Positions 8,010 to 15,142 of a stretch of 28,031 bases of DNA are shown one piece after another. The stretch comes from Betaproteobacteria bacterium. Lineage in GTDB: Bacteria; Pseudomonadota; Gammaproteobacteria; Burkholderiales; Burkholderiaceae_E. A program made the translations under genes and the position numbers. The stretch spans positions 1 through 28,031 of the forward strand of contig RFPW01000006.1 of the NCBI GenBank assembly GCA_009925965.1. Reading direction: 5' to 3'. The notes under the pieces are model-generated. The model had not been told where the DNA came from. It saw nothing but the letters and a program-made list of their open reading frames with translations, and did no database searches. How positions within the stretch are numbered: the first letter of the stretch is position 1; each line of letters starts with the position of its first letter.

Positions 8010-9014
8010 TTACAAACCAGCGAGGAAGGCGGCTAGCGCCTCGTTGGTGGCTGCCGGTGCTTCTTGTTGAACCCAGTGCCCGATATCGGGCAGGATGGTG
8101 GCGCCCCTGAAGTCCAGGCAATGAGCACCTGCCTTGGCGTAGGCGTCGACTCCGGGTACGAAGGTGCGCACAGGGTCTAAAGCGCCCGCGATAAAACAGG
8201 CTGGTTGTGTCACGGGTAGGCCGGCGATGTCCGCCAGCTCGGTAACGTCCAGCGTTTGCGCGCGGTAACGATTAAAGGCGCCGCGAAAACCGGTTCGAGA
8301 AAACGTCGTCTGATAGAACGTGAGGTCTTCTGGCGTGAGCCAGTGCGGGAAGGGAACCGGGTCGACGAGGTCGGTCAGCAGAGCGTCGGACTTGCCCTTG
8401 TGACGCATCGCTTTATAAACGGTCGGATCGCGCAGGCCTTCGCCTGAGAGTGCGTAGTAGACCTTGCGCAAGGCGACTCCGACGTCAGCTTCGAAGTCGG
8501 CCTCGGCGCGACCTTCCTCCTGAAAATACAACTGATAAAAAAAGCGGTCTCGATAAACTTCAGCCGCAATCTCCAGAAATGATCTCGGGACAAAGGGAAC
8601 GCTCAGACCCGCCACGGCTTCGATGAGTTCAGGAAACAGAACGGCGGTATTCCAGACAATGGGCGCGCCCCAGTCATGACCAAACAAAATGGCCTTGTGC
8701 TGGGTATAAGGCTTCGTCGGGCCATCGCTGGGCGCACCGCTGGGCGCATCGAGCAGGGCGGTGACAACCGCCGCGACGTCGCGGCACAAATTTCGCATCG
8801 AGTAAGCGTTGACCGCCCAGGGCACCGAGCTGTTGCCGTAGCCCCGAACGTCCATCGCCGCGATCCGGTAACCGCGGGCGGAAAAATAGGCGAGCTGATG
8901 CCGCCACGAATAACTCAGTTCGGGCCAACCATGAACACAAACGATGAGTGGGCCTTCTCCCTGAACCTCAACGTGCAGTGAGAGACCTGCATCGTTGAGG
9001 ACAACGGTCTTCAT
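8010..9014 (-). CDS. Alpha/beta hydrolase, epoxide hydrolase-like
   Basis: A 334-residue cytoplasmic alpha/beta hydrolase. The oxyanion motif HGWP is at 28-31, the nucleophile motif GHDWGAP has Asp114 (an Asp rather than Ser, as in epoxide hydrolases and haloalkane dehalogenases), the acid is probably in AGALDPVR, and the His is in LPDIGHWVQQEAP near the C-terminus. Tyr-rich segments (FYQLYFQEEG, RKVYYALSGEG) lie in the cap region, where epoxide hydrolases carry their ring-opening tyrosines. HGWP plus Asp favours epoxide hydrolase over dehalogenase. Its ATG directly abuts the stop of the upstream CBS-domain gene (TGA then ATG), so the two are probably coupled. It could process products of the neighbouring monooxygenase, but this is inference. 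Confidence 0.88.
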   Translation of the reverse strand: MKTVVLNDAGLSLHVEVQGEGPLIVCVHGWPELSYSWRHQLAYFSARGYRIAAMDVRGYGNSSVPWAVNAYSMRNLCRDVAAVVTALLDAPSGAPSDGPTKPYTQHKAILFGHDWGAPIVWNTAVLFPELIEAVAGLSVPFVPRSFLEIAAEVYRDRFFYQLYFQEEGRAEADFEADVGVALRKVYYALSGEGLRDPTVYKAMRHKGKSDALLTDLVDPVPFPHWLTPEDLTFYQTTFSRTGFRGAFNRYRAQTLDVTELADIAGLPVTQPACFIAGALDPVRTFVPGVDAYAKAGAHCLDFRGATILPDIGHWVQQEAPAATNEALAAFLAGL

Positions 9015-9452
9015 TCAGGCGCCGTGACCGCGGATGTAGGTTTCAAGATATTTAATCTGGACACCTTGTTGCTCAATCACGTTCTTGACGATATCGCCCA
9101 CGGACACGACACCGACCACTTGATCGCCGTCGGTGACGGGCAGATGGCGAATGTGGCGAGAAGCCATAATGCCCATGCAATGATCCAGATCATCTGCGGG
9201 TGCTACGGTAATCGGGTTCGCCGTCATGACGTTGCCCACGACGGTGAGCTTCGCGTCTAGCCCGGGCAATAGGACCTTGATGGCGCAATCGCCCTGCGAA
9301 ATGATGCCGGCCAGATGGCCATCGTCGATCACAAGCATAGCGCGTACGCGGTTTTCCTTCATATGCAGCAGGGCGGCGTGCACCGTATCGGTGGACTTGA
9401 CTGAATGGATGGCCTTGGGCTTTTGCTCAAGACAATGTTTGACCGTTGGCAT
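9015..9452 (-). CDS. CBS-domain pair protein
   Basis: A 145-residue protein made almost entirely of two CBS domains. The first covers about residues 8-65 (ending AGIISQGDCAIKVL) and the second about 75-130 (VMTANPITVAPADDL ... VVGVVSVGDIVKNVIEQQ). Stand-alone CBS pairs usually bind adenosine nucleotides and act as sensors or regulators. The start at 9452 (MPTVKHCLEQ) is chosen for its GGAGAG site seven bases upstream. An ATG five codons earlier (9467), with its own AAAGG site, is an alternative, and the frame is open to 9512. It directly precedes the epoxide-hydrolase-like gene without a gap; whether it regulates that enzyme is unknown. Confidence 0.88.
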   Translation of the reverse strand: MPTVKHCLEQKPKAIHSVKSTDTVHAALLHMKENRVRAMLVIDDGHLAGIISQGDCAIKVLLPGLDAKLTVVGNVMTANPITVAPADDLDHCMGIMASRHIRHLPVTDGDQVVGVVSVGDIVKNVIEQQGVQIKYLETYIRGHGA

Positions 9453-9536
9453 TGGATGTCTCTCCATTGTGAACCTTTCATAGTATGAGCCATCATTGGT
9501 GGGTGATATCAAGGAAAACCCTCTCTGAACCCCCTC

Positions 9537-10760
9537 TTGAAAACCTTCGGTGACGAAAATTTAAAACCCACCCGTGCCTCTGCAATGGAGCGCGTGGGCC
9601 GGGTACGGCCTGCCGAATATGCGCGTACGCGTAACGATCTCGACGGGGCTGCCACCGGCCTGTCGCCTTATCTGACCCACGGCTTGGTCACGCTAAGGGA
9701 GGCCCTGCGTGATGTACTCAGTCGTGATCGCCTGCCGATCGATCACAAACTGGTGTACGAGTTTGGCTGGCGCGAGTACTACCGCCATGTCTGGCTCCAT
9801 CGGGGTACAGGTATTTTTCAATCGATCCATCCCGGACCTCTGCCCGAGGAGGCCTATGCGCGGGAAGTGCCTCTCGATATTCGGCAGGCACGAACCGGAG
9901 TACCGGTCATTGACGAGTCTGTGCGCACCCTTTATGCCGCCGGAACGATCCATAATCACGCCCGCTTGTGGCTCGCAGGCTATGTCGTACACATCCGCCA
10001 AGTGCATTGGCGTGCCGGCGCTGACTGGCTTGTGGCGCATCTTCTGGATGGGGATCTCGCCAGCAATCATTTGAGCTGGCAATGGGTCGCGGGCACGGGT
10101 AGTCACAAGCCGTACTTGTTCAACGCTGAAAACGTCGCGCGCTTCGCCCCACCCAAGTGGCACAGTTTTGGAACGGTAATTGACCGTTCGTATGAAGAAT
10201 TAGAGCAAATGGCCCGGACCACGCGACCGCAATCGATCAAGATGCCGACGATGGCAGGTCATGAGGGCTCGATCGTTGAGCCACCTCTGTTGCACAGTCC
10301 ACCGCCAGATTTGGGGGTGGGGCTGGGTATGGATCTCGCACTTGATACCCCCGATCCCGCCTCGGCGTTGTCGGTGCGAGGGCGAACAGTCTGGATTGTT
10401 CACCCTTGGGCCCTGCGCCCGCCGCCCTCGGATCTCGCCGACGGACATATCATCATCGGGGTTTATCCCCGTGAATATCACCGCGATTGGCCTTGGTCCG
10501 AAGCGCGATGGCGCTGGGTGGACGCTGCAATGGCGGAGCTAACGCCGCACCGATGGTTCATGGACACGGAAAGCCTTGGTGCGTTGTTGGATGGGGCTTC
10601 AGGCGTGCGATCCGTCGCAGATCCGCACCTGCCGGGATGGCAGGTCGACCTGGACCCGGCGCCGGCTTTGTTTCCAGTTGTGGAGCGACCCTGCGCAAGT
10701 TTTTCGCAGTGGTGGTCGCGGGCCACGCGCGGGATCAATCAGGCTGGGGCCTTGCTTTGA
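9537..10760 (+). CDS. Photolyase/cryptochrome-like FAD-binding protein lacking the N-terminal antenna domain
   Basis: A 407-residue protein that starts directly in the helical FAD-binding domain of the photolyase/cryptochrome family. Seen are RNDLDGAATGLSPYLTHGL (31-50), FGWREYYRH (76-84), the FAD core TGVPVIDESVRTLY...HNHARLW (120-145), and LLDGDLASNHLSWQWVAGTGSHKPY (169-193). Normal photolyases carry about 130-200 residues of alpha/beta antenna domain before this; here it is absent. After a linker (about 235-280), residues 283-400 form a second region with a strand-like start (TVWIVHPWAL), HIIIGVYP, WPWSEARWRWV and DPHLPGW, which may be a displaced alpha/beta domain. DNA repair or photosensing is possible, but neither is shown. 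The TTG at 9537 is the likely start because it keeps the LKPTRA segment; the ATG at 9585 is the alternative. Confidence 0.8.
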   Translation: MKTFGDENLKPTRASAMERVGRVRPAEYARTRNDLDGAATGLSPYLTHGLVTLREALRDVLSRDRLPIDHKLVYEFGWREYYRHVWLHRGTGIFQSIHPGPLPEEAYAREVPLDIRQARTGVPVIDESVRTLYAAGTIHNHARLWLAGYVVHIRQVHWRAGADWLVAHLLDGDLASNHLSWQWVAGTGSHKPYLFNAENVARFAPPKWHSFGTVIDRSYEELEQMARTTRPQSIKMPTMAGHEGSIVEPPLLHSPPPDLGVGLGMDLALDTPDPASALSVRGRTVWIVHPWALRPPPSDLADGHIIIGVYPREYHRDWPWSEARWRWVDAAMAELTPHRWFMDTESLGALLDGASGVRSVADPHLPGWQVDLDPAPALFPVVERPCASFSQWWSRATRGINQAGALL

Positions 10761-10800
10761 GCGATGATCCATCACTCCTCAGTCACCAAGAACGACATTC

Positions 10801-12117
10801 ATGTTGACCGGCCCGATTCTGCCGATGCTGTTGCGGTTTTCGTTACCCAACATGGTTGCGATGGTTGCAACCGCGTTGGCCGCAATCGCGGAGACGAGTT
10901 ACGTCGGGCAATTCGGTGCGCCAGCACTCGCTGGCATGGCACTGGTGTTTCCTTTTGTAATGCTCCAAACCATGATGTCGGCGGGGGCGATGGGGGGCGG
11001 CGTTTCCTCGGCCGTTAGCCGAGCCTTGGGAGCCGGTGATTTCGATCGAGCCAATGTGCTTGCCGTTCATGCCCTTTGGATTGGCATTGCGTTCGGCACC
11101 GCATTTACGGCGGCCATGTTGTTTTCGGGACGCTTCATGATGTCAAGTTTGGGCGGGAAGGGTGAGGCACTGACCGAGGCGTTCGCGTATTGCGAAGTGG
11201 CCTTCTTGGGCTCGATCTTCGTCTGGACCGTGAACATCCTGTCCTCGGTGATTCGGGGTAGCGGGAACATGCGCGTGCCCTCGGTGACGCTCTTTGTGCT
11301 GGCCTTGGCGCAGCTATTGTTCGGCGGCGCGCTGGGTTTGGGCTGGGGACCATTGCCGCAATGGGGAATGCATGGCGTGGCGGCAGGCGGCGTTTTGGCT
11401 AATCTGGGTGGCGCGCTGTTTTTGTGGGGTTACCTGGCATCCGGTCGGGGGCGGATTCAACTCAATGTGTTCGGCACGTCAGTTACCCGTAAAAACCTAT
11501 TGGATATCTTGCGGGTCGGGGCGGTGGCTTGCATCTCGCCATTGATGACGGTAGCGACCATCTTGATTCTGACTCGCCTGGTGTCCCAGTTCGGTACACA
11601 GGCCCTGGCCGGTTATGGGATTGGGACCCGGTTGGAGTTTCTTCTCGTGCCAATTGTGTTTGCCATCGGGGTGGCGTCGGTGCCAATCGTTGGTATGGCG
11701 ATCGGTGCTGGCAACATCGCGCGCGCCCGCAGGGCTGCCTGGACTGCCGCCCTGTTGGCTACCGCCGTCTTGAGCGTATTGGGCCTCATCGTCATGCTGG
11801 CCCCGGACCTCTGGACTTCGCTCTATTCCCAGGAACCTTCCGTATTGCAGTCCGCGGCGAGTTACTTCCAGTGGGCCGGGCCCTTCTATGGTTTTTTTGG
11901 GCTCGGCTTGTCGCTCTATTTTTCGTCTCTGGGCGCGGGTAGGGCAATCGGGCCGGTCTTCGCGGGCATGTCGCGGTTGGTGGTAGTCGCCGCGGGAGGT
12001 GCCTTGCTGGCCCACTTGCAGTCGCCGGCATGGATGATCTTTGCGCTCGTCGGAGCCGGCATGGCGGTGTATGGCATCTCCACCGCGCTTGTCGTCAAAT
12101 TTGCCCGTTGGGGCTGA
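10801..12117 (+). CDS. MATE family multidrug/organic cation exporter
   Basis: A 438-residue inner-membrane protein with about twelve hydrophobic segments in two similar halves. Family features are ETSYVGQFGAPALAGMALVFP in helix 1-2, GGGVSSAVSRALGAGDFDRAN after helix 2, and the equivalent FAIGVASVPIVGMAIGAGNIARARRA in the second half. MATE proteins export cationic drugs or metabolites using Na+ or H+ gradients. The ATG at 10801 lies 41 bp after the photolyase-like gene on the same strand, so the two may be co-transcribed. It converges with the secreted SGNH-like gene with a 5-bp gap. No substrate can be assigned. Confidence 0.92.
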   Translation: MLTGPILPMLLRFSLPNMVAMVATALAAIAETSYVGQFGAPALAGMALVFPFVMLQTMMSAGAMGGGVSSAVSRALGAGDFDRANVLAVHALWIGIAFGTAFTAAMLFSGRFMMSSLGGKGEALTEAFAYCEVAFLGSIFVWTVNILSSVIRGSGNMRVPSVTLFVLALAQLLFGGALGLGWGPLPQWGMHGVAAGGVLANLGGALFLWGYLASGRGRIQLNVFGTSVTRKNLLDILRVGAVACISPLMTVATILILTRLVSQFGTQALAGYGIGTRLEFLLVPIVFAIGVASVPIVGMAIGAGNIARARRAAWTAALLATAVLSVLGLIVMLAPDLWTSLYSQEPSVLQSAASYFQWAGPFYGFFGLGLSLYFSSLGAGRAIGPVFAGMSRLVVVAAGGALLAHLQSPAWMIFALVGAGMAVYGISTALVVKFARWG

Positions 12118-12122
12118 GTTCA

Positions 12123-12944
12123 TCAGCGCTTGAAATAATCCTGCACGGTTTCCCACGCGGTTTGCTGCAGCATCGCCGCACGTTCAGCGCCCAAGCCCGC
12201 ATCAAAGCGCACGCCAACGGGGGATTTCCCATAGAGGGCCGCAAAGGTCGTGCAGGCCGCAAGATAAGTCCCCGCAACGCTGGGGTGTCGTTTGTCAGTT
12301 TGATAGAGCTCAAGCTCAGGGGCTTTACTGATAGCGCACGCAAACGCTAAGCCGACAGGGATGACCAGTGCGTTGTTATCGTTGCCGGCCTTGGTGTACT
12401 CGTCCGCCAGTGGCTGCGTCATTGAGGGCTTGTCTTTGTAAGCCCAGGACATGAACAGGACCGGTTGCATGCCACTGCGAACAATCGTCTCGGAATGCTT
12501 GCGGGCGAACTGATGAAAGACGGGCTTTAACTGGGGATGCACCGGACACTGACTGCAATCCATCATGATCACGGCATCGAACTGCTTTCCTGGCGGGTTG
12601 ATGCGGATCTCGTTGTCGCCCACAAAAGAGTAGCGACCGATTCCATCGGGGCGCAGAAGCGAATCCATGTCGTGCCAGTCGAGGCCCGAACCGCTGATCG
12701 TTACAGAGACGCTGCGAACATTCTGCCCGGGCATCGCTTCACGTGCGATTGACCCAAAAACGTTATGCATGCTGTTGTTGTAGTAGAAAAAGCTATTGCC
12801 GACCCAGAGGATCGATTTCGCGGTCACACCCGGATCAGTGCGCTCGGGCTTGATTTGTGCCACTGCGGGAATGACCCACAGCAACGCAATGACGAGCGTC
12901 ATCAGGCGGCGCGTACCTTGTCGAATCAATTGAGTGAGGTTCAT
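12123..12944 (-). CDS. Secreted SGNH/GDSL-like hydrolase
   Basis: A 273-residue exported protein. The start at 12944 (MNLTQLIRQGTRR) gives a positively charged N-terminus, a hydrophobic core LMTLVIALLWVIPAVA and a likely cleavage after AVAQ; an upstream extension to 12989 would bury the signal. The mature part begins with ILWVGNSFFYYNNSMHNVF, matching block I of SGNH hydrolases (nucleophile Ser in GNS), and DKRHPSVAGTYLAA near the C-terminus matches block V (Asp-x2-His). MDCSQCPVH in the middle contains a CxxC pair. It resembles the DUF4886 type of SGNH proteins. It would act in the periplasm or outside the cell on an ester or glycan-linked acyl group; the substrate is unknown. It is divergent from the nitroreductase gene. 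Confidence 0.75.
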   Translation of the reverse strand: MNLTQLIRQGTRRLMTLVIALLWVIPAVAQIKPERTDPGVTAKSILWVGNSFFYYNNSMHNVFGSIAREAMPGQNVRSVSVTISGSGLDWHDMDSLLRPDGIGRYSFVGDNEIRINPPGKQFDAVIMMDCSQCPVHPQLKPVFHQFARKHSETIVRSGMQPVLFMSWAYKDKPSMTQPLADEYTKAGNDNNALVIPVGLAFACAISKAPELELYQTDKRHPSVAGTYLAACTTFAALYGKSPVGVRFDAGLGAERAAMLQQTAWETVQDYFKR

Positions 12945-13008
12945 GTTTGGCCGGGGTGCGTTGTAAGGTCGAGCCGGAATTATCCACACCTATCCAGAGG
13001 GAAATGCA

Positions 13009-13629
13009 ATGAACGATGTTTTTTCGGTCATCAACCAGCGGACGTCCGCCAATAATTTTGATCCATCCCACGTCATGTCCGTGGTCGAAATAACCGAATT
13101 TGCGCAGTTTGCCAATCAAACACCGACCTCGTTTAATCAGCAAAACTGGCGGCTCGTGGCGGTCCACACCCCCGGCGCGAAGCTTCGACTCAAGGCGGCG
13201 GCATTCAATCAGCCCAAGGTCGGCGATGCCGCTGTGACGTTTGTGGTGGTCGGAAAAATCGGCGGATACAAGGATCTGCCCGTCCTGATCAAGCCGATGC
13301 TGGAGAGTGGGCAGATCGATCAGGCGGCCTACGACGGCTGGATCAAAATGGCCAACGGGCTGTATGAGGGTAAAGATCAATTCCAGCGCGACGAAGCGGT
13401 GCGCTCCGGGGCGCTGGTAGCGATGACCATCATGCTGGCCGCTCAGGGAAAGGGCTTGGCGTCGGGTGCCATGATCGGCTTTGACCCCGTCGCTGTGAGC
13501 GCGGAGTGCAAACTGGCCAGCGACGAAATCCCGGTGATGCTATTGGCCGTTGGCCGCCCAGCACCGGGCAATTGGCCGCGCAAAGTGCGCCGTGACGTCG
13601 GCGCCGTCGTGAGTTTTAGCGCCGACTGA
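13009..13629 (+). CDS. Nitroreductase family protein
   Basis: A 206-residue FMN-dependent oxidoreductase of the nitroreductase fold. The N-terminus INQRTSANNFDPSHVMS is the RRSxRxF-type FMN phosphate segment. FANQTPTSFNQQNWRLVAVH contains the conserved P-S-x-x-N-x-Q-x-W/P FMN contact. AAQGKGLASGAMIGFDP is the usual glycine-rich segment, and the C-terminus LLAVGRPAPGNWPRKVRRD matches family endings. Such enzymes reduce nitroaromatics, quinones or enones with NAD(P)H. The start at 13009 is supported by a GAGGG site ten bases upstream. It stands alone, divergent from the SGNH gene and convergent with a small gene. Confidence 0.9.
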   Translation: MNDVFSVINQRTSANNFDPSHVMSVVEITEFAQFANQTPTSFNQQNWRLVAVHTPGAKLRLKAAAFNQPKVGDAAVTFVVVGKIGGYKDLPVLIKPMLESGQIDQAAYDGWIKMANGLYEGKDQFQRDEAVRSGALVAMTIMLAAQGKGLASGAMIGFDPVAVSAECKLASDEIPVMLLAVGRPAPGNWPRKVRRDVGAVVSFSAD

Positions 13630-13631
13630 AG

Positions 13632-13686
13632 GATCGTCTCGCGATCGACCGTTTGATGATCGCTTCGCGACTGTCCTCCGACGATC
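13632..13686. terminator. Imperfect inverted repeat between convergent genes
   Basis: GATCGTC-TCGCGA at 13632-13644 is mirrored by TCGCGA (13665-13670) and GACGATC (13680-13686), giving a long imperfect stem in the 55-bp gap between the nitroreductase and the small gene. No T-run is present. It may act as a transcriptional barrier for both genes. Confidence 0.4.
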
Positions 13687-13897
13687 AGCTTCTGGCGAAG
13701 TCGTCGGCCAGTCGGTGGTCATAACGGCTTAGGGCGCGGAAGATTTCAGCGTTACGCAGCATCGTGCGGTTGCGCTGATGTCGTTGTAACGCGCGCACTG
13801 TTTTGTGAGCCAGTTGCTGCAGTTGCTTTGCCGCGGCAGCGATCCGTTCAATCGCGTCGTGGTTCTGCGGGTACCGGTTGGAGAGCGCGGAGTCCAT
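13685..13897 (-). CDS. Small hypothetical protein, 70 residues
   Basis: A short frame starting at ATG 13897, with a GAGG site ten bases upstream. The protein is basic and helical, with the segment IERIAAAAKQLQQLAHKTVRALQRHQRN and the ending FRALSRYDHRLADDFARS. The C-terminus faintly recalls DUF1127-type proteins (helix ending in LxDIGxxR), but the match is too weak to assign. It has no signal peptide or membrane segment. It is flanked by an inverted repeat at its 3' end and a 21-bp palindrome 34 bp upstream of its start, which suggests a real, regulated gene. Function unknown. Confidence 0.5.
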   Translation of the reverse strand: MDSALSNRYPQNHDAIERIAAAAKQLQQLAHKTVRALQRHQRNRTMLRNAEIFRALSRYDHRLADDFARS

Positions 13898-13930
13898 CGT
13901 CAATCCTCGTGGGGTTTTCGAAGACTAAAG

Positions 13931-13951
13931 GTTAACCCTAATAGGGTAAAC
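13931..13951. promoter_or_regulatory. 21-bp palindrome, candidate operator between divergent genes
   Basis: GTTAACCCTA-A-TAGGGTAAAC reads the same on both strands except at one base pair; the inner ACCCTA/TAGGGT arms are perfect around a central A. It lies 34 bp upstream of the small gene and 83 bp upstream of the hydrolase gene, in the 136-bp gap between these divergent starts. The form fits a dimeric helix-turn-helix regulator. No regulator gene is adjacent. Confidence 0.55.
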
Positions 13952-14033
13952 CCGCAATACTCTTGGGTGTTGTGATCTGTGGGGCGGATCGTCAGGCACT
14001 CTGTCCTAGACTCAACACAATCGAGGTGGCGCT

Positions 14034-15122
14034 GTGTGGCTTGAATTTTCTTTGAGCAGGTTCGTCCGTGCGTTTGGGCTGATGGCGGCCTTTGTAATTT
14101 CAGGACTTGCCGCCAGCCAGACCGTCCCGAATCAATTCCCAAATCAAAAAACGGACGTCTGGGTTGCGAGGGATTTTCGTTTTCATACGGGCGAAGTGGT
14201 GCCCAGTCTGAATATTGGTTACACCACCCTCGGCAATCCGTCTGGAGAGCCAGTCATTATCCTTCATGGAACGACGGGCACGGGGTTGGGTATGCTGAAT
14301 GCAGGGTTCGGCGGAGAATTGTTCGGACCCGGACAGCCCCTCGACGCAGCGAATCATTTCGTGATTCTGCCCGACTCAATTGGTACCGGGAAATCAAGTA
14401 AACCCTCGGATGGCATGCGGGCCAAGTTTCCGAGGTACAACTATGACGATATGGTCCTAGCCCAATATCGTCTGGTGACAGAGGGTTTGAACCAGAAGCA
14501 CGTCCGCCTGATTTTAGGCAATTCGATGGGCGGGATGCAGGTTTGGGTCTGGGGCTTGACCTATCCAAATTTCATGGATGTCCTAGTGCCCATGGCGTCG
14601 ATGCCAATTGAAATGTCGGGGCGAAATTGGATGATGCGCCGCTTAATCATTGATTCAATTCGTAACGACCCCGAGTGGATGGGCGGCGACTATGTGAAGC
14701 AGCCACGTAGTCTGCAATTTGCATCTGTGTTCTATGCGGTCGGAACCAATGGCGGTTCGCAGTCTCTGCAACGACAGGCGCCTACCCGCGCCAAGGCCGA
14801 CCAGCTACTGGATCGCCGGCTGTCCGGTCCATTTGAAGGTGACGCAAATGATTTTCTGTATCAGTGGGACGCGTCCAGAGATTTCAACCCCACTGAGAAA
14901 TTGAATCGAATCACGGCGACTTTGCTCGCCATCAACTCGGCGGACGATGAACGGAATCCGCCTGAGCTCGGCGTGATGGAACGGGCATTAAAGCCAATTC
15001 CAAATGCCCGACTGTTGTTGATTCCCGCAAGCGACCAGACCGCAGGCCATGGCACGACGGGGCAGGCGAAGTGGTGGAAAGAAGAACTGAGGTCGCTTTT
15101 GAAAACGGCACCTCGGCGGTAG
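14034..15122 (+). CDS. Secreted MetX-like alpha/beta hydrolase
   Basis: A 362-residue alpha/beta-fold protein with the layout of homoserine O-acetyltransferase relatives. It has ILHGTTGTGLGML (oxyanion region), the nucleophile elbow LGNSMGGMQVWVW (MetX-like GNSMGG), the Asp in INSADDERNPPE and the His in GHGTTGQAKWW. Unlike MetX it begins with an apparent signal peptide: FVRAFGLMAAFVISGLAASQ after the GTG at 14034, which has a GAGGTGG site five bases upstream. It therefore probably acts in the periplasm as an esterase or similar hydrolase and not in methionine synthesis; no met genes are nearby. It is convergent with the Bug gene, with a 20-bp gap. The substrate is unknown. Confidence 0.85.
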   Translation: MWLEFSLSRFVRAFGLMAAFVISGLAASQTVPNQFPNQKTDVWVARDFRFHTGEVVPSLNIGYTTLGNPSGEPVIILHGTTGTGLGMLNAGFGGELFGPGQPLDAANHFVILPDSIGTGKSSKPSDGMRAKFPRYNYDDMVLAQYRLVTEGLNQKHVRLILGNSMGGMQVWVWGLTYPNFMDVLVPMASMPIEMSGRNWMMRRLIIDSIRNDPEWMGGDYVKQPRSLQFASVFYAVGTNGGSQSLQRQAPTRAKADQLLDRRLSGPFEGDANDFLYQWDASRDFNPTEKLNRITATLLAINSADDERNPPELGVMERALKPIPNARLLLIPASDQTAGHGTTGQAKWWKEELRSLLKTAPRR

Positions 15123-15142
15123 AACGTCGGGATTAATCCACA

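Noticed and set aside
8010..9014. Haloalkane dehalogenase
   Set aside because: The Asp nucleophile would fit, but the HGWP motif and cap tyrosines point to the epoxide hydrolase branch.
9460..9515. Promoter for the CBS gene (TTGATA and TACTAT on the - strand)
   Set aside because: The boxes are 19-21 bases apart, outside the usual 16-18, and could occur by chance.
11497..12156. Open frame of 219 codons on the - strand
   Set aside because: Complementary to the MATE gene; low-complexity charged sequence without motifs, so a shadow.
14034..15122. Homoserine O-acetyltransferase (metX)
   Set aside because: The fold matches, but the signal peptide and lack of methionine genes make this role unlikely.
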